Under the pieces are notes generated by a model. That model was not told where the DNA came from. It worked only from the letters and a program-made list of their open reading frames with translations, and did not search any database. From NCBI RefSeq assembly GCF_006335145.1, contig NZ_VDMN01000002.1:248001-312000 (forward strand): DNA of 64,000 bases. Direction: 5' to 3'. Below are positions 37,300 through 45,445 of the stretch, piece after piece; the stretch's first letter is position 1, and every line of letters begins with the position of its first letter. A program made the position numbers and the translations under genes. Origin of the DNA: Aliirhizobium smilacinae (GTDB lineage: Bacteria; Pseudomonadota; Alphaproteobacteria; Rhizobiales; Rhizobiaceae).

Positions 37300-37986
37300 A
37301 TGACGTCTGGTGACGCAAAAACCTGGTATGACAGCACGGAAGCGGAAGATGCTATGGCGAAGGGCCACGCACCTGTCTGGAAGCATCTGATCGGTCTGAT
37401 CAGGGAGACGGACCTGACAAAAGCCACCGTTCTGGATTTCGGCTGTAATCAGGGCGGCTTTCTTCGCCTCCTGTATGACCAGCGTCCATTCTTGCGAGGA
37501 GTCGGCGCGGACGTGGCAACGGGATCGATCGAAAAAGCGAATGCCCTGAAAGGTGATCTGCCTCTGGTCTATCATGCGAGGAGCACAGTCTCTGGTCTCG
37601 GAGAGACCTTCGATCTCGTGACAAGCCATGAGGTTATCTATCTCCTGGAGGATATTGAGGGGCATGCCGCCGATATATTCAACGTCTTGAACGCTGGCGG
37701 CGTTTACTACGCCGTCACGGGATGTCATTCGGGCAATCCGGATCTTGAGGCGTGGCGACACATCGTCCGCAGCAGAACCGATACCGTCATCTACGATCGC
37801 TCGATCGCGCAGTATGCCCAGACCTTCCTGGATGCCGGTTTCGAGGTCGCGGCCCGAAAGCTTGGTTTTGAGGGCTTCATTCCATATTCCCGAAATAGGT
37901 GGCCGACGGATTACGCGGCTGACCTGACCTATTATCGCGACATAAAAACAGTGTTCCGTCTCGTGAAGCCGCCGATTGCGGCATAG
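37300..37986 (+). CDS. Class I SAM-dependent methyltransferase
   Basis: A 228-residue methyltransferase. Motif I is VLDFGCNQGGFLRLL (about residues 44-58), the acidic residue after strand 2 is in GVGADVA, and motif III/post-I is FDLVTSHEVIYLLEDI (about 103-118). The ATG at 37300 follows GGATGGGAAG; an ATG at 37228 lies within the palindrome region without a site. It is divergent from the importer/PvcA-like operon and co-directional with the epimerase gene 102 bases later, so it probably modifies a compound of that pathway. Substrate unknown. Confidence 0.8.
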   Translation: MTSGDAKTWYDSTEAEDAMAKGHAPVWKHLIGLIRETDLTKATVLDFGCNQGGFLRLLYDQRPFLRGVGADVATGSIEKANALKGDLPLVYHARSTVSGLGETFDLVTSHEVIYLLEDIEGHAADIFNVLNAGGVYYAVTGCHSGNPDLEAWRHIVRSRTDTVIYDRSIAQYAQTFLDAGFEVAARKLGFEGFIPYSRNRWPTDYAADLTYYRDIKTVFRLVKPPIAA

Positions 37987-38088
37987 GTCCCGGCGTTATT
38001 GGACACTCAGCATAGAAAACAGAACAAAGGTGGGCGGGGTACACATCAACGTGAGTCGTGTGATTTGTTACCGTGAGAAAAGAGACAG

Positions 38089-38949
38089 ATGTCAGTTGGA
38101 AATGAAAAGGTTTGCATTCAGCACGGTGATCACAGGGTCGAGATTTCTCTGTTCGGGGCCGAAATTCGAAGCTGGGTCCGCAAAGGCGAGGAACTGATCT
38201 GGTCCGGGGACCCGCGATGGTGGGCTGGGACCGCGCCGATCTTGTTCCCGGTTTGTGGAACTCCAAAGGACGGAAAAATCCGGATCGACGGAATTGAAAG
38301 GGAGATGACAACGCACGGTTTCGCGGCGGCTTCTACCTTCGTGGTGTCGGAAAAAACGGACGACAGCGTTGTCCTTCAACTTGTCGGTAATGACGAGATC
38401 CATGCGGTATATCCGTATGCATTTCGTCTTGAGGTAAAGGTCTCGCTGGACGGAAACGGACTAACTCAATCGGTCTCCGTCACAAACATGGGCGACCGGT
38501 CCATGCCGTACTCTGTCGGCATTCATCCGGCTTTCCGCTTCGTCGGAGGCCGCGGCGACGTTCTGTTCGACCACGACGAGGCTTCAGAAATCCCGCTCGT
38601 GCGCAACCGGCTTGTCACCGGCAAAACAAAACCCTCGGGCGTAGTCGATCGCAAGGTCGTCATCGACACGGAGGAAAGCTTCAAGTTGGGGGCATTGTGC
38701 TTTTTTAACTCAAGTAGCAACGGCCTCGTATTCTGCGACAGCGATGGCAGAGGCATGCAGGTCCGCGTCGGAGGTTTTCCCCATCTCGTCCTTTGGGCTG
38801 CACAAGGGGCCGAATTTCTTTCGATCGAGGCCTGGACGGGCCACGGTGACATGGAGGGCTTCACCGGAAGTTTCCATGAGCGCGCGTCAACACGGTTCAT
38901 CGATCCGGGCGAAAGACACAGCTATTACGGAGAGTTCAGCCCTCTTTGA
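38089..38949 (+). CDS. Aldose 1-epimerase family protein
   Basis: A 286-residue galactose-mutarotase-fold protein of the LacX/YeaD type. Marks: GAEIRSWVRKGEELIW (about 23-38), APILFPVCG (about 49), THGFAA with the first catalytic His (about 74), SVGIHPAFRF with the second His (about 142), and the Glu near SIEAWTG (about 246). It would interconvert alpha and beta anomers of an aldose or sugar derivative. It follows the methyltransferase gene and probably serves the neighbouring ROK kinase pathway. Confidence 0.85.
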   Translation: MSVGNEKVCIQHGDHRVEISLFGAEIRSWVRKGEELIWSGDPRWWAGTAPILFPVCGTPKDGKIRIDGIEREMTTHGFAAASTFVVSEKTDDSVVLQLVGNDEIHAVYPYAFRLEVKVSLDGNGLTQSVSVTNMGDRSMPYSVGIHPAFRFVGGRGDVLFDHDEASEIPLVRNRLVTGKTKPSGVVDRKVVIDTEESFKLGALCFFNSSSNGLVFCDSDGRGMQVRVGGFPHLVLWAAQGAEFLSIEAWTGHGDMEGFTGSFHERASTRFIDPGERHSYYGEFSPL

Positions 38950-38958
38950 TTGCAAACA

Positions 38959-38980
38959 TGGGATGGACTGCCATCCGTCC
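38959..38980 (+). terminator. Weak hairpin after the epimerase gene
   Basis: GGGATGGA, loop CTGCCA, TCCGTCCC: an 8-bp stem with one G-T pair, ten bases after the epimerase stop. No T-run follows. Confidence 0.35.
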
Positions 38981-39074
38981 CAGGTTTCTGCCCTGTCGGC
39001 TTTGACACGTTTGTCGATCATCCAACAAGACCTACCGAAATGCGACTGCACATACGACACATACTTCAATTAAG

Positions 39075-40108
39075 CATCTGACCCGACATCAAGCTCTGCA
39101 TTTCGACCAATGGTCTGGCGCTGCCGGATCATGTCGATGAACTGGCAGAGATGAATGTCGACCATGTGACGATCACCATCAACACGGTCGATCCGAAGAT
39201 CGACGCAAAAATCTATCCGTGGATCTTTTTTCAACAAACGCCGCTACGATGGGGTCGAAGCATCGCAGATCCTGCATGAGCTGCAAATGCTAGGGCTCGA
39301 AATGCTGACAGCCCGCAGCATCCTTACCAAGATCAATTCCGTCATGATTCCGGGCATCAATGACGAGCATCTGGTCGGGATAAACAAATGGGTGAAGCAG
39401 TGCGGGGCCTTCCTGCACAATGTCATGCCACTGATCTCCGATCCGGCACACGGGACCCATTACGGACTGACCGGCCAGCGTGAGCCGAAAGCGATCGAAT
39501 TGAAGTGCAGGACAAGCTTGAGGGCGGGGCCAAACTGATGCGCCACTGTCGTCAGTGCCGGGCAGATGCCGTCGGTCTGCTGGGAGAAGATCGTGGCCAG
39601 GAGTTCATGCTCCACCAGATCCCTAACGACCTAGCCTATGATCCTTCGAAGCACGAGACACATCGCGATGTGGTGGCGCGCGAGAGGGGTGATCATGTGG
39701 CTGCAAAGCAGGCCGCCGTTGCCAGTGTCATCGGCACCGAAGCCACAGCGTCGATGCTGGTGGCTGTTGCGCCCGGAGGCAGCGTCCGGATCAACGAGCA
39801 TTTTGGCCACGCCAATGAATTCCAGATCTACGAAGCCTCATCCAGCGGCATCCTTTCGTCGGCCACCGCAAGGTGGAGCAATATTGCGCGGACAGTTCGG
39901 CGAGGATGCCAGCCTGGATGGCGTCATCAAAGCGCTGGAGGGCATCGATGTGGTGCTTTGCGCCAAGATCGGCGATTGCCCGCGCGATAGCCTAACTGCC
40001 GCCGGCATTCGCGTCACCGACGCTTTTGGCTTCGACTACATCGAAGCTGCGATCGGCGCGCTCTACGCGGCGGAATTCGAGGTTGAACCCAGTGCAACAA
40101 GCGCTTGA
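39075..40108 (+). pseudogene. nifB: nifB remnant, 5'-truncated and frameshifted
   Basis: Reading across frames gives the NifB sequence (FeMo-cofactor radical SAM enzyme): [71 protein letters not shown], then the C-terminal NifX-like domain INEHFGHANEFQIYEAS and EDASLDGVIKALEGIDVVL to the end SATSA. The N-terminal part with the radical SAM CxxxCxxC is missing upstream of about 39075. Frameshifts: an extra T in the run 39226-39231, a loss of about four bases near 39503, and two more near 39853 and 39890. It cannot encode a working enzyme. fdxN follows after 44 bases, the normal rhizobial order. Confidence 0.9.
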
Positions 40109-40152
40109 ACCACCGCCATTGAACCATGCAAACAGCAGACAGGAGATGAAAA

Positions 40153-40347
40153 GTGGCTTTCCAAATCATCACATCACGATGCACGCAGTGTTTCGCCTGC
40201 GAGTTCGAATGCCCGGTGACGGCAATCCGGTTCAAGGGTGAGAACTATGTGATCGGCCCCAAGAAATGCATTGAATGCGAGGGGTATTTCGAGACCCAGC
40301 AATGCGCGGCGGTCTGTCCGGTGCCGAAAACCTGCGTGCCTGCCTGA
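40153..40347 (+). CDS. fdxN: nif-associated 2[4Fe-4S] ferredoxin, intact
   Basis: A 64-residue ferredoxin of the FdxN type that gives electrons to nitrogenase. The first cluster is [12 protein letters not shown] (Cys at 10, 13, 16 and 20); the second uses the extended [18 protein letters not shown] spacing that marks nif-linked ferredoxins; it ends KTCVPA. GTG start with AGGAG seven bases before it. The frame is intact although nifB just before it and the nifZ-like piece after it are broken, so it may be a not-yet-decayed relic or a ferredoxin kept for another use. Confidence 0.92.
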   Translation: MAFQIITSRCTQCFACEFECPVTAIRFKGENYVIGPKKCIECEGYFETQQCAAVCPVPKTCVPA

Positions 40348-40412
40348 CTTGCGGTCGGATCTGGCTACAGCGGGTTGTTTGACGAGAGAAGCATGTCAAA
40401 GGAGTGCGCCTC

Positions 40413-40502
40413 ATGGGGCTTGGACGCGAGCAGGATGTCGAGATACGCAGGGCCCCGGCATCCAGCCCGGCGAGCATGTTCGGGCGACCCGTCACGTGCT
40501 CG
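40413..40502 (+). pseudogene. nifZ: Probable nifZ 5' fragment with a frameshift
   Basis: An ATG with GGAG eight bases upstream starts MGLGREQDVEIRRAP; after a one-base loss near 40457 the frame continues GIQPGEHVRATRHV. This matches the usual NifZ beginning (EIRRAP...PGE.VRA..HV) and its place after fdxN. The following glycine-rich NifZ sequence is absent, replaced by unrelated coding remnant. Short, so only moderately sure. Confidence 0.45.
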
Positions 40503-40834
40503 ACTATATCGGACAGGACGGAGAGGAACACTCCCTGGAGACACCACTGACGCCGGCAGACTTCGCTTTTCAGGAAGGGCGGTTCAAAAAGCAGTTTCGA
40601 TCCAAGCCGCTTGGCTTTGACGAGCCAGGGGTCGCGGTGCATGAATATATCGATCTTGGCATGGAGGAACGCCAGGACCAGAAGCCTTTCATATGGCAGG
40701 TTCGCAAGAACAAGCTCGTGCGCATCGGTGTCGGAGAACCGATCGTCAGATTGGTGGAAGAGCGCCTGCGCCAATGGCGTGTGTTGCAGGAACTCGCAGG
40801 CATCAGAAAGGAGAGCGCTCCAGATCTGCACTAA
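40503..40834 (+). pseudogene. Unidentified 3' gene remnant
   Basis: The frame that ends with TAA at 40832 has protein-like character (TPLTPADFAFQEGRFKKQF, VAVHEYIDLGMEER, IVRLVEERLRQWRVLQELAG) but no start of its own and is joined to the nifZ-like fragment. It looks like the C-terminal third of a larger enzyme; a 2-oxoacid oxidoreductase-type subunit crossed my mind but I cannot support it. Probably the product of a deletion that fused two genes. Confidence 0.4.
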
Positions 40835-40954
40835 AATTTCATGATCTGGCAAAAGCGTATCCCGGATTTTCGACATAGCCGGTACATCGTTAGCAGCTTT
40901 CCGATGCGTAATCAGCTGTCCGTCGCGCTAGTCTTCCTGGATTGTATCCGAAGA

Positions 40955-41190
40955 TCAGCGCGGCCGGCGGCTCGGGAGATGCAGAAAACAGATCCAACTG
41001 ACGATTCCGATCATCATACGAATTGGCAGGTCGAAATTGATCAGCGCGGTCTAGGCCAGAAGAGCTGTAGAGAGAAGGATGGCAGGCCCGAAACCAGTAT
41101 CACCTGGGGCGCTCCCGTCAGGCTCCGCACCACTTGCGGCGCGGCAAGGGCAATCGGACCAGCCACCGACTTTGATGCAACAGGGTATGA
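40955..41190 (-). pseudogene. Decayed C-terminal piece of a FecCD-family siderophore permease
   Basis: On the minus strand, SVAGPIALAAPQVVRSLTGAP (about 41170-41105) continues, after a frameshift near 41090, with GPAILLSTALLA, a stop, and FDLPIRMMIGIVSWICFL to a TGA at 40957. This is the usual end of FecCD permeases (GPIA..APQ..RRLTG, later LPVGV.TG..GG.YFLWL). At least one frameshift and one internal stop, no 5' part. It is not a copy of either intact FecCD gene at 19.7-21.9 kb as far as I can see. Confidence 0.5.
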
Positions 41191-41233
41191 AGTGTCGCTT
41201 TCGGTTACAGGCTAGTAACAGTCAAGTCACTGC

Positions 41234-42358
41234 TCACTCTTGTGTCTGAAAAGCATTAATCTGCCTTCGAGCGGAAAGGTTCACCACCTGACCGGTTACA
41301 GCGGATTCTTGCGCTGCCAACCCCATTGCCACAGCCCACCATCCATCGTCCACCGTCACCTCCACCGGTCCTTCGCCTCTGACTGCGTGCAGAAAGCGCT
41401 GGTGCTGGAAAAAGGTGGAACCGTTATGGTCACCGGCCTCCAACAAAGCCGGATCGACCGGAATATCGATCGACCGCGGTCCCTGCGGCTCGCGTGGGGA
41501 CACGGTCACCTTTGCAACGGGTGACGCACCGAGATGCTCCGGCCAAAAACGGACCGGACCCGGTACCTTGCACTCGATCTTGCCCTCTGGTCCGACCGCT
41601 GAAATCTCTTCCTGATATCGCGAGCCTTCTGCGAACATGCACAATTCCAGCATGGCACGGGCGCCGGAGGCGAAATCGACAATGGCATATCCGTGGTCCC
41701 AGATGTCCGGCTGCCTGCCGTCATACCGCTCGTCGACATGGTTCACCGCCTGCCCGCCCGAGGCCATGATGCGAACGGGATCAGATTTCAGGATCAGCCG
41801 CATGAGATCGAAGAAATGGCAACATTTTTCGACCATCGTGCCACCGGTGCGACTGTTGAAGCGGTTCCAGTTGCCAACCTTTTTCAGAAACGGAAAACGG
41901 TGCTCACGGATGGTCAGCATACGAACGCCACCGGTCGCCATATCCGCCTCGGCAATAAGTCGCGCCACCGGCGGCATGTAGCGGTATTCCATGGCGATCC
42001 AGATGGGCGCCGGATATTTTTGACGCAGAATCTCGATGCGGGCCATGTCGGCGGCACCGGTAAACAGAGGCTTTTCAATCAGAACGGGCAGCGGTCTGAT
42101 CGCTGCGATTTCCTCAAGCTGGCCGAGATGAAAATGGTTTGGGCTGGCGATCAGCAGGCAATCAACGGTGTCGACGGAAAGAAGCTCCGCCACGGAACCG
42201 ACCATGCGCGCATTGGGAGCCAAAGCGGCGGCGCGCTGTCGCATCTCCGCATCGGGCTCGAAAATCGCAGCCACCTGGGCATCCGGTAACAGAGCCAGAT
42301 TGCGCAAATGCTCCTGCCCCATCATGCCGCAGCCGATCACACCGTAATTCACTGCCAT
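41234..42358 (-). CDS. Gfo/Idh/MocA-family oxidoreductase
   Basis: A 374-residue NAD(P)-dependent sugar dehydrogenase. The Rossmann loop is GVIGCGMMGQEH (residues 6-17); the EKP motif with catalytic Lys (VLIEKPLF) is at about 94-97; the C-terminal domain includes TGGTMVEKCCHFFDLM, where the usual D/H catalytic pair corresponds to CHFFD. It lies 12 bases after the GntR gene on the same strand, and the two are divergent from the SsuD-like gene. It may oxidise or reduce the sugar processed by that monooxygenase; substrate unknown. Confidence 0.87.
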   Translation of the reverse strand: MAVNYGVIGCGMMGQEHLRNLALLPDAQVAAIFEPDAEMRQRAAALAPNARMVGSVAELLSVDTVDCLLIASPNHFHLGQLEEIAAIRPLPVLIEKPLFTGAADMARIEILRQKYPAPIWIAMEYRYMPPVARLIAEADMATGGVRMLTIREHRFPFLKKVGNWNRFNSRTGGTMVEKCCHFFDLMRLILKSDPVRIMASGGQAVNHVDERYDGRQPDIWDHGYAIVDFASGARAMLELCMFAEGSRYQEEISAVGPEGKIECKVPGPVRFWPEHLGASPVAKVTVSPREPQGPRSIDIPVDPALLEAGDHNGSTFFQHQRFLHAVRGEGPVEVTVDDGWWAVAMGLAAQESAVTGQVVNLSARRQINAFQTQE

Positions 42359-42370
42359 CTCTCCTCCCTA

Positions 42371-43075
42371 TTATTTCAGCCGCGACACATAACGGGCAAC
42401 CGAATGGTCGATCCATGTGCGCGAAACCTCCGCCCTTTTTCCGTCCTGCGCTTCGCTGATGCGAAATACCTGCACCGCCGGCTCTCCCGCCCGGCGACCA
42501 AATGTGTCGGGCGCCCAATCCGGCACCATATCGAGACCGATCCGGTCCTCCGCCCGCGCGATCCACAAACCGAGCCGCGTGCGGTAATAGAGGTAAAGGG
42601 ATTCGGACAAATCTGCCGGCTCGATCACATCCACATAACCGCCGTCCAGCCAGATTTCCTCCAGCGCCGCCACCTTGCCGGACAGACGGCGGATGCGGCG
42701 GATGCGGTGCCCTTCGCCTGATGTCCCAAATGCGGGAAAATTAGCCGGCTTTGGCAGCCGTTGCACATCCAGAACCTCTGCTGTGGGCAGGCCCCCGCCT
42801 TCCAGCAGCTCCAGCCGGAACATCGCATAGACGCTTTGTGGATTGCTGACGGCCCGAACGTAGTTGCCAGACCCCTGCACGCGCTCCAGCATGCCGCGTG
42901 ATTGCAGTTCCGCCAGCGCCTTGCGCAAGGTGCCGGTGGCGATGCCCAGCCGCTCCGACATCTCCCGTTCCGGCGACAGCTTTTCGCCGTCGATCAGGCG
43001 GCCGCTGGCGATGTCACGGATCAGAAGCTCAGTTATTTGCAGGTAGATCGGCAGGCTGCCGGATGTCTGCTGCAT
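42371..43075 (-). CDS. GntR/HutC-family regulator with UTRA domain
   Basis: A 234-residue regulator: winged helix (IYLQITELLIRDIASGRL, LSPEREMSERLGIATGTLRKAL, residues about 10-70) and a UTRA ligand domain (RRIRRLSGKVAALEEIWLD, about 125-145). The ATG at 43075 has GGAGTAG upstream; an ATG at 43111 lies in the operator region. It shares a 98-base divergent promoter with the SsuD-like gene, in which TTGAT-TTAC-ATCAA is a likely operator, and is followed by the Gfo/Idh oxidoreductase gene. Confidence 0.88.
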   Translation of the reverse strand: MQQTSGSLPIYLQITELLIRDIASGRLIDGEKLSPEREMSERLGIATGTLRKALAELQSRGMLERVQGSGNYVRAVSNPQSVYAMFRLELLEGGGLPTAEVLDVQRLPKPANFPAFGTSGEGHRIRRIRRLSGKVAALEEIWLDGGYVDVIEPADLSESLYLYYRTRLGLWIARAEDRIGLDMVPDWAPDTFGRRAGEPAVQVFRISEAQDGKRAEVSRTWIDHSVARYVSRLK

Positions 43076-43113
43076 GCCTACTCCGATGCGCGCACAGCCA
43101 AATTGATACACTA

Positions 43114-43127
43114 TTGATTTACATCAA
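43114..43127. promoter_or_regulatory. Probable GntR operator in the divergent promoter
   Basis: TTGATTTACATCAA is a perfect inverted repeat (TTGAT/ATCAA, four-base spacer); a further half-site AATTGAT lies at 43101-43107. It sits between the GntR gene and the SsuD-like monooxygenase gene. Confidence 0.5.
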
Positions 43128-43173
43128 TTCAGATGTTACGCAACAGGCAATCGTCTCGGGGAGGAGAATTCCG

Positions 43174-44331
43174 ATGACATCAGTGCCCGTTCGATCCGTC
43201 GATCTTGATGCCTGCGAAATCTCATGGTTTTCCGCGCTGTGTTCGGATGACTATGCCTTTCTCGGCGTATCGGACGGCGCCCTGCGCTCCAGTTTCGAAC
43301 ATTGCTCCGAGATCGTGAAAAAGGCCGAGGCGTTTGGCTTTCGCAATATTCTCTGCCCCTCCTCCTATCAGGTGGGGCAGGATACGCTGAATTTTGTGGC
43401 CGCCTGCGCGCCGATCACCGAACGTATCAACCTGCTGGCGGCAATCCGTTGCGGCGAGATGCAGCCGATTATGCTGGCCCGCACCGTCGCCACGCTCGAT
43501 CACATGCTGAAAGGCCGGCTGACGCTCAACGTCATCAGTTCGGATTTTCCAGGCGAAGTGGCTGACAGCGCCTACCGATATCGCCGTAGTCATGAGGTGG
43601 TTCAGATCCTGCGGCAGGCCTGGACGCGCGAGACGATCGACCACGACGGCGAGATCTACCAGTTCAAGGGCGTTTCCACCGAACCTGCCCGCCCCTATCA
43701 GCAGAATGGCGGGCCGCTTCTCTATTTCGGCGGGTATTCTCCGGATGCGCTGGAACTCTGCGGGGCGCAATGCGACGTCTACCTGATGTGGCCGGAACCG
43801 AAGGAGCAACTGACTGAGCGCATGCGCGCCGTGCATGCCCGCGCCGAAGCCCACGGACGAGTGCTGGATTACGGCCTGCGGGTGCACATGATTGTGCGCG
43901 ATACCGAACAGGAGGCGCGCGACTACGCCGAACATCTCGTTTCAAGGCTCGATGACGAATACGGCAAACTGATCCGCGAACGCGCGCATGACAGCATCTC
44001 GCTCGGCGTGTCGCATCAGGCGCGAGCGCGGGAACTGGCCGACCAGTTCGGTTATGTGGAACGGCATTTGTGGACTGGCATCGGCCGTGCCCGTTCTGGC
44101 TGCGGCGCGGCGATCGTCGGCTCCACGGATCAGGTATTGTCCGAAATCGAGGCCTACCGAAAGATGGGCATCCGCGCCTTCATCTTTTCCGGTTATCCGC
44201 ATCTGGACGAGGCCGAGCATTTCGGCAGAAAAGTTCTGCCGCACCTGAAAACCTGCTCGCTGCCGCATGAATATGGGCGTGTGCCGAAGCAAACACCGCC
44301 GACGCCGCTTGGCGTCGGCGAACGCCGGTAA
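43174..44331 (+). CDS. SsuD-like FMNH2-dependent monooxygenase (LLM class)
   Basis: A 385-residue bacterial luciferase-like TIM barrel of the alkanesulfonate monooxygenase branch (SsuD 381 residues). Shared active-site marks are GLRVHMIVRDT (Arg and His of SsuD Arg226/His228), LWTGIGRARSGCGAAIVG with the mobile-loop Arg (SsuD Arg297) and SGYPHLDEAEHFG with Tyr331. The cysteine at SsuD position 54 is not kept (SSYQVGQ). Good site GGAGGAG before the ATG. Known relatives release sulfite from alkanesulfonates, or from sulfoquinovose (SmoC). Here the partners are a GntR regulator and a sugar oxidoreductase; no flavin reductase gene is present in the window. Confidence 0.83.
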   Translation: MTSVPVRSVDLDACEISWFSALCSDDYAFLGVSDGALRSSFEHCSEIVKKAEAFGFRNILCPSSYQVGQDTLNFVAACAPITERINLLAAIRCGEMQPIMLARTVATLDHMLKGRLTLNVISSDFPGEVADSAYRYRRSHEVVQILRQAWTRETIDHDGEIYQFKGVSTEPARPYQQNGGPLLYFGGYSPDALELCGAQCDVYLMWPEPKEQLTERMRAVHARAEAHGRVLDYGLRVHMIVRDTEQEARDYAEHLVSRLDDEYGKLIRERAHDSISLGVSHQARARELADQFGYVERHLWTGIGRARSGCGAAIVGSTDQVLSEIEAYRKMGIRAFIFSGYPHLDEAEHFGRKVLPHLKTCSLPHEYGRVPKQTPPTPLGVGERR

Positions 44332-44338
44332 CCCTGCT

Positions 44339-45436
44339 TCAGCCTTCCTGTCCCGGGTGGGTGAACAGGCGCAAACCGTTGTCATCGAACACATGCAGAA
44401 CCGGTTTCGAAAGATCGAAACGGACGGTGTCGCCGGCGTTCAGCCGCTGCTGGCCGGGCAGCACCGCCAGTACCTTTTCGCCTCCGAGATCGCCATGCAC
44501 GACGGTTTCAGAGCCGAGCGCCTCCACCAGATAGATCTTGACGGTCGGATGCTGCGGGTCATCACTGACTATCAGATGCTGCGGCCGCACGCCCACTGTT
44601 ACCTTTTCGCCGACATGCAGCTTCGCCTGCCCGATCTGCAGTTCTCCACGATAACCGCCGGCAAAAGCCAGGGTCACGACGCCTGCAGACACTGCCACGA
44701 CATCAGCCTTCAGAAAGTTCATATGCGGCGCGCCGATAAAGCCGGCAACGAACCGATTGGCAGGCTTATTATAAAGCTCCAGCGGCGTGCCGACCTGTTC
44801 GATCGTACCGGCGCGCATGACGACGATGCGGTGGGCAAGCGTCATCGCCTCGACCTGATCGTGGGTGACGTAAATCATCGTCGAGCCCAGCCGCACATGC
44901 AACGCCGCCAGCTCGGCGCGGGTCGAGACACGCAATTCGGCATCGAGGTTGGAGAGCGGCTCATCCAGCAGGAAAGCGGTCGGGCGGCGCACGATGGCGC
45001 GGCCGATGGCGACGCGCTGGCGCTGGCCGCCGGACAGCTGGCCCGGGCGGCGGTCCATATAGGCCTCGATCTCCAGCATGCGAGCGGCTTCGTTGATCCG
45101 CTCGGTAATCTCCGCCTTCGGCATATTTGAATTTTCCAGCCCGAAGGCGAGATTCTGGCGCACGCTCATATGCGGATAAAGGGCATAGGACTGGAATACC
45201 ATCGCAAGACCCCGATCTGCGGCCGTCACGTCGTTGACGCGTTTGCCGTCGATGGCGATCTCGCCGCCGGTGATCTTTTCCAGCCCGGCAATGGTCCGCA
45301 GCAATGTCGATTTCCCACAGCCGGAGGGACCGACGAACACGACGAATTCGCCATCCTCGATATGGAGGTTGATATCCTTGAGGACCGTGACTGCGCCAAA
45401 GGATTTCTTGACGTCGGTGAGTTTGATTTCGCCCAT
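44339..45436 (-). CDS. Sugar ABC transporter ATPase (UgpC/MalK type), uronide operon
   Basis: A 365-residue ATPase with Walker [10 protein letters not shown] (about 36-44), signature [16 protein letters not shown] (about 133), Walker [15 protein letters not shown], switch His in VTHDQVEAM and a C-terminal TOBE domain. It is the last gene of the minus-strand operon that starts with the GH105 gene, nine bases after the second permease, and is convergent with the SsuD-like gene (seven-base gap). Confidence 0.93.
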   Translation of the reverse strand: MGEIKLTDVKKSFGAVTVLKDINLHIEDGEFVVFVGPSGCGKSTLLRTIAGLEKITGGEIAIDGKRVNDVTAADRGLAMVFQSYALYPHMSVRQNLAFGLENSNMPKAEITERINEAARMLEIEAYMDRRPGQLSGGQRQRVAIGRAIVRRPTAFLLDEPLSNLDAELRVSTRAELAALHVRLGSTMIYVTHDQVEAMTLAHRIVVMRAGTIEQVGTPLELYNKPANRFVAGFIGAPHMNFLKADVVAVSAGVVTLAFAGGYRGELQIGQAKLHVGEKVTVGVRPQHLIVSDDPQHPTVKIYLVEALGSETVVHGDLGGEKVLAVLPGQQRLNAGDTVRFDLSKPVLHVFDDNGLRLFTHPGQEG

Positions 45437-45445
45437 CGGTGTCCC

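Noticed and set aside
40841..41215. A 124-codon plus-strand frame after the nif relic
   Set aside because: The opposite strand reads as a decayed FecCD permease, which explains the sequence better.
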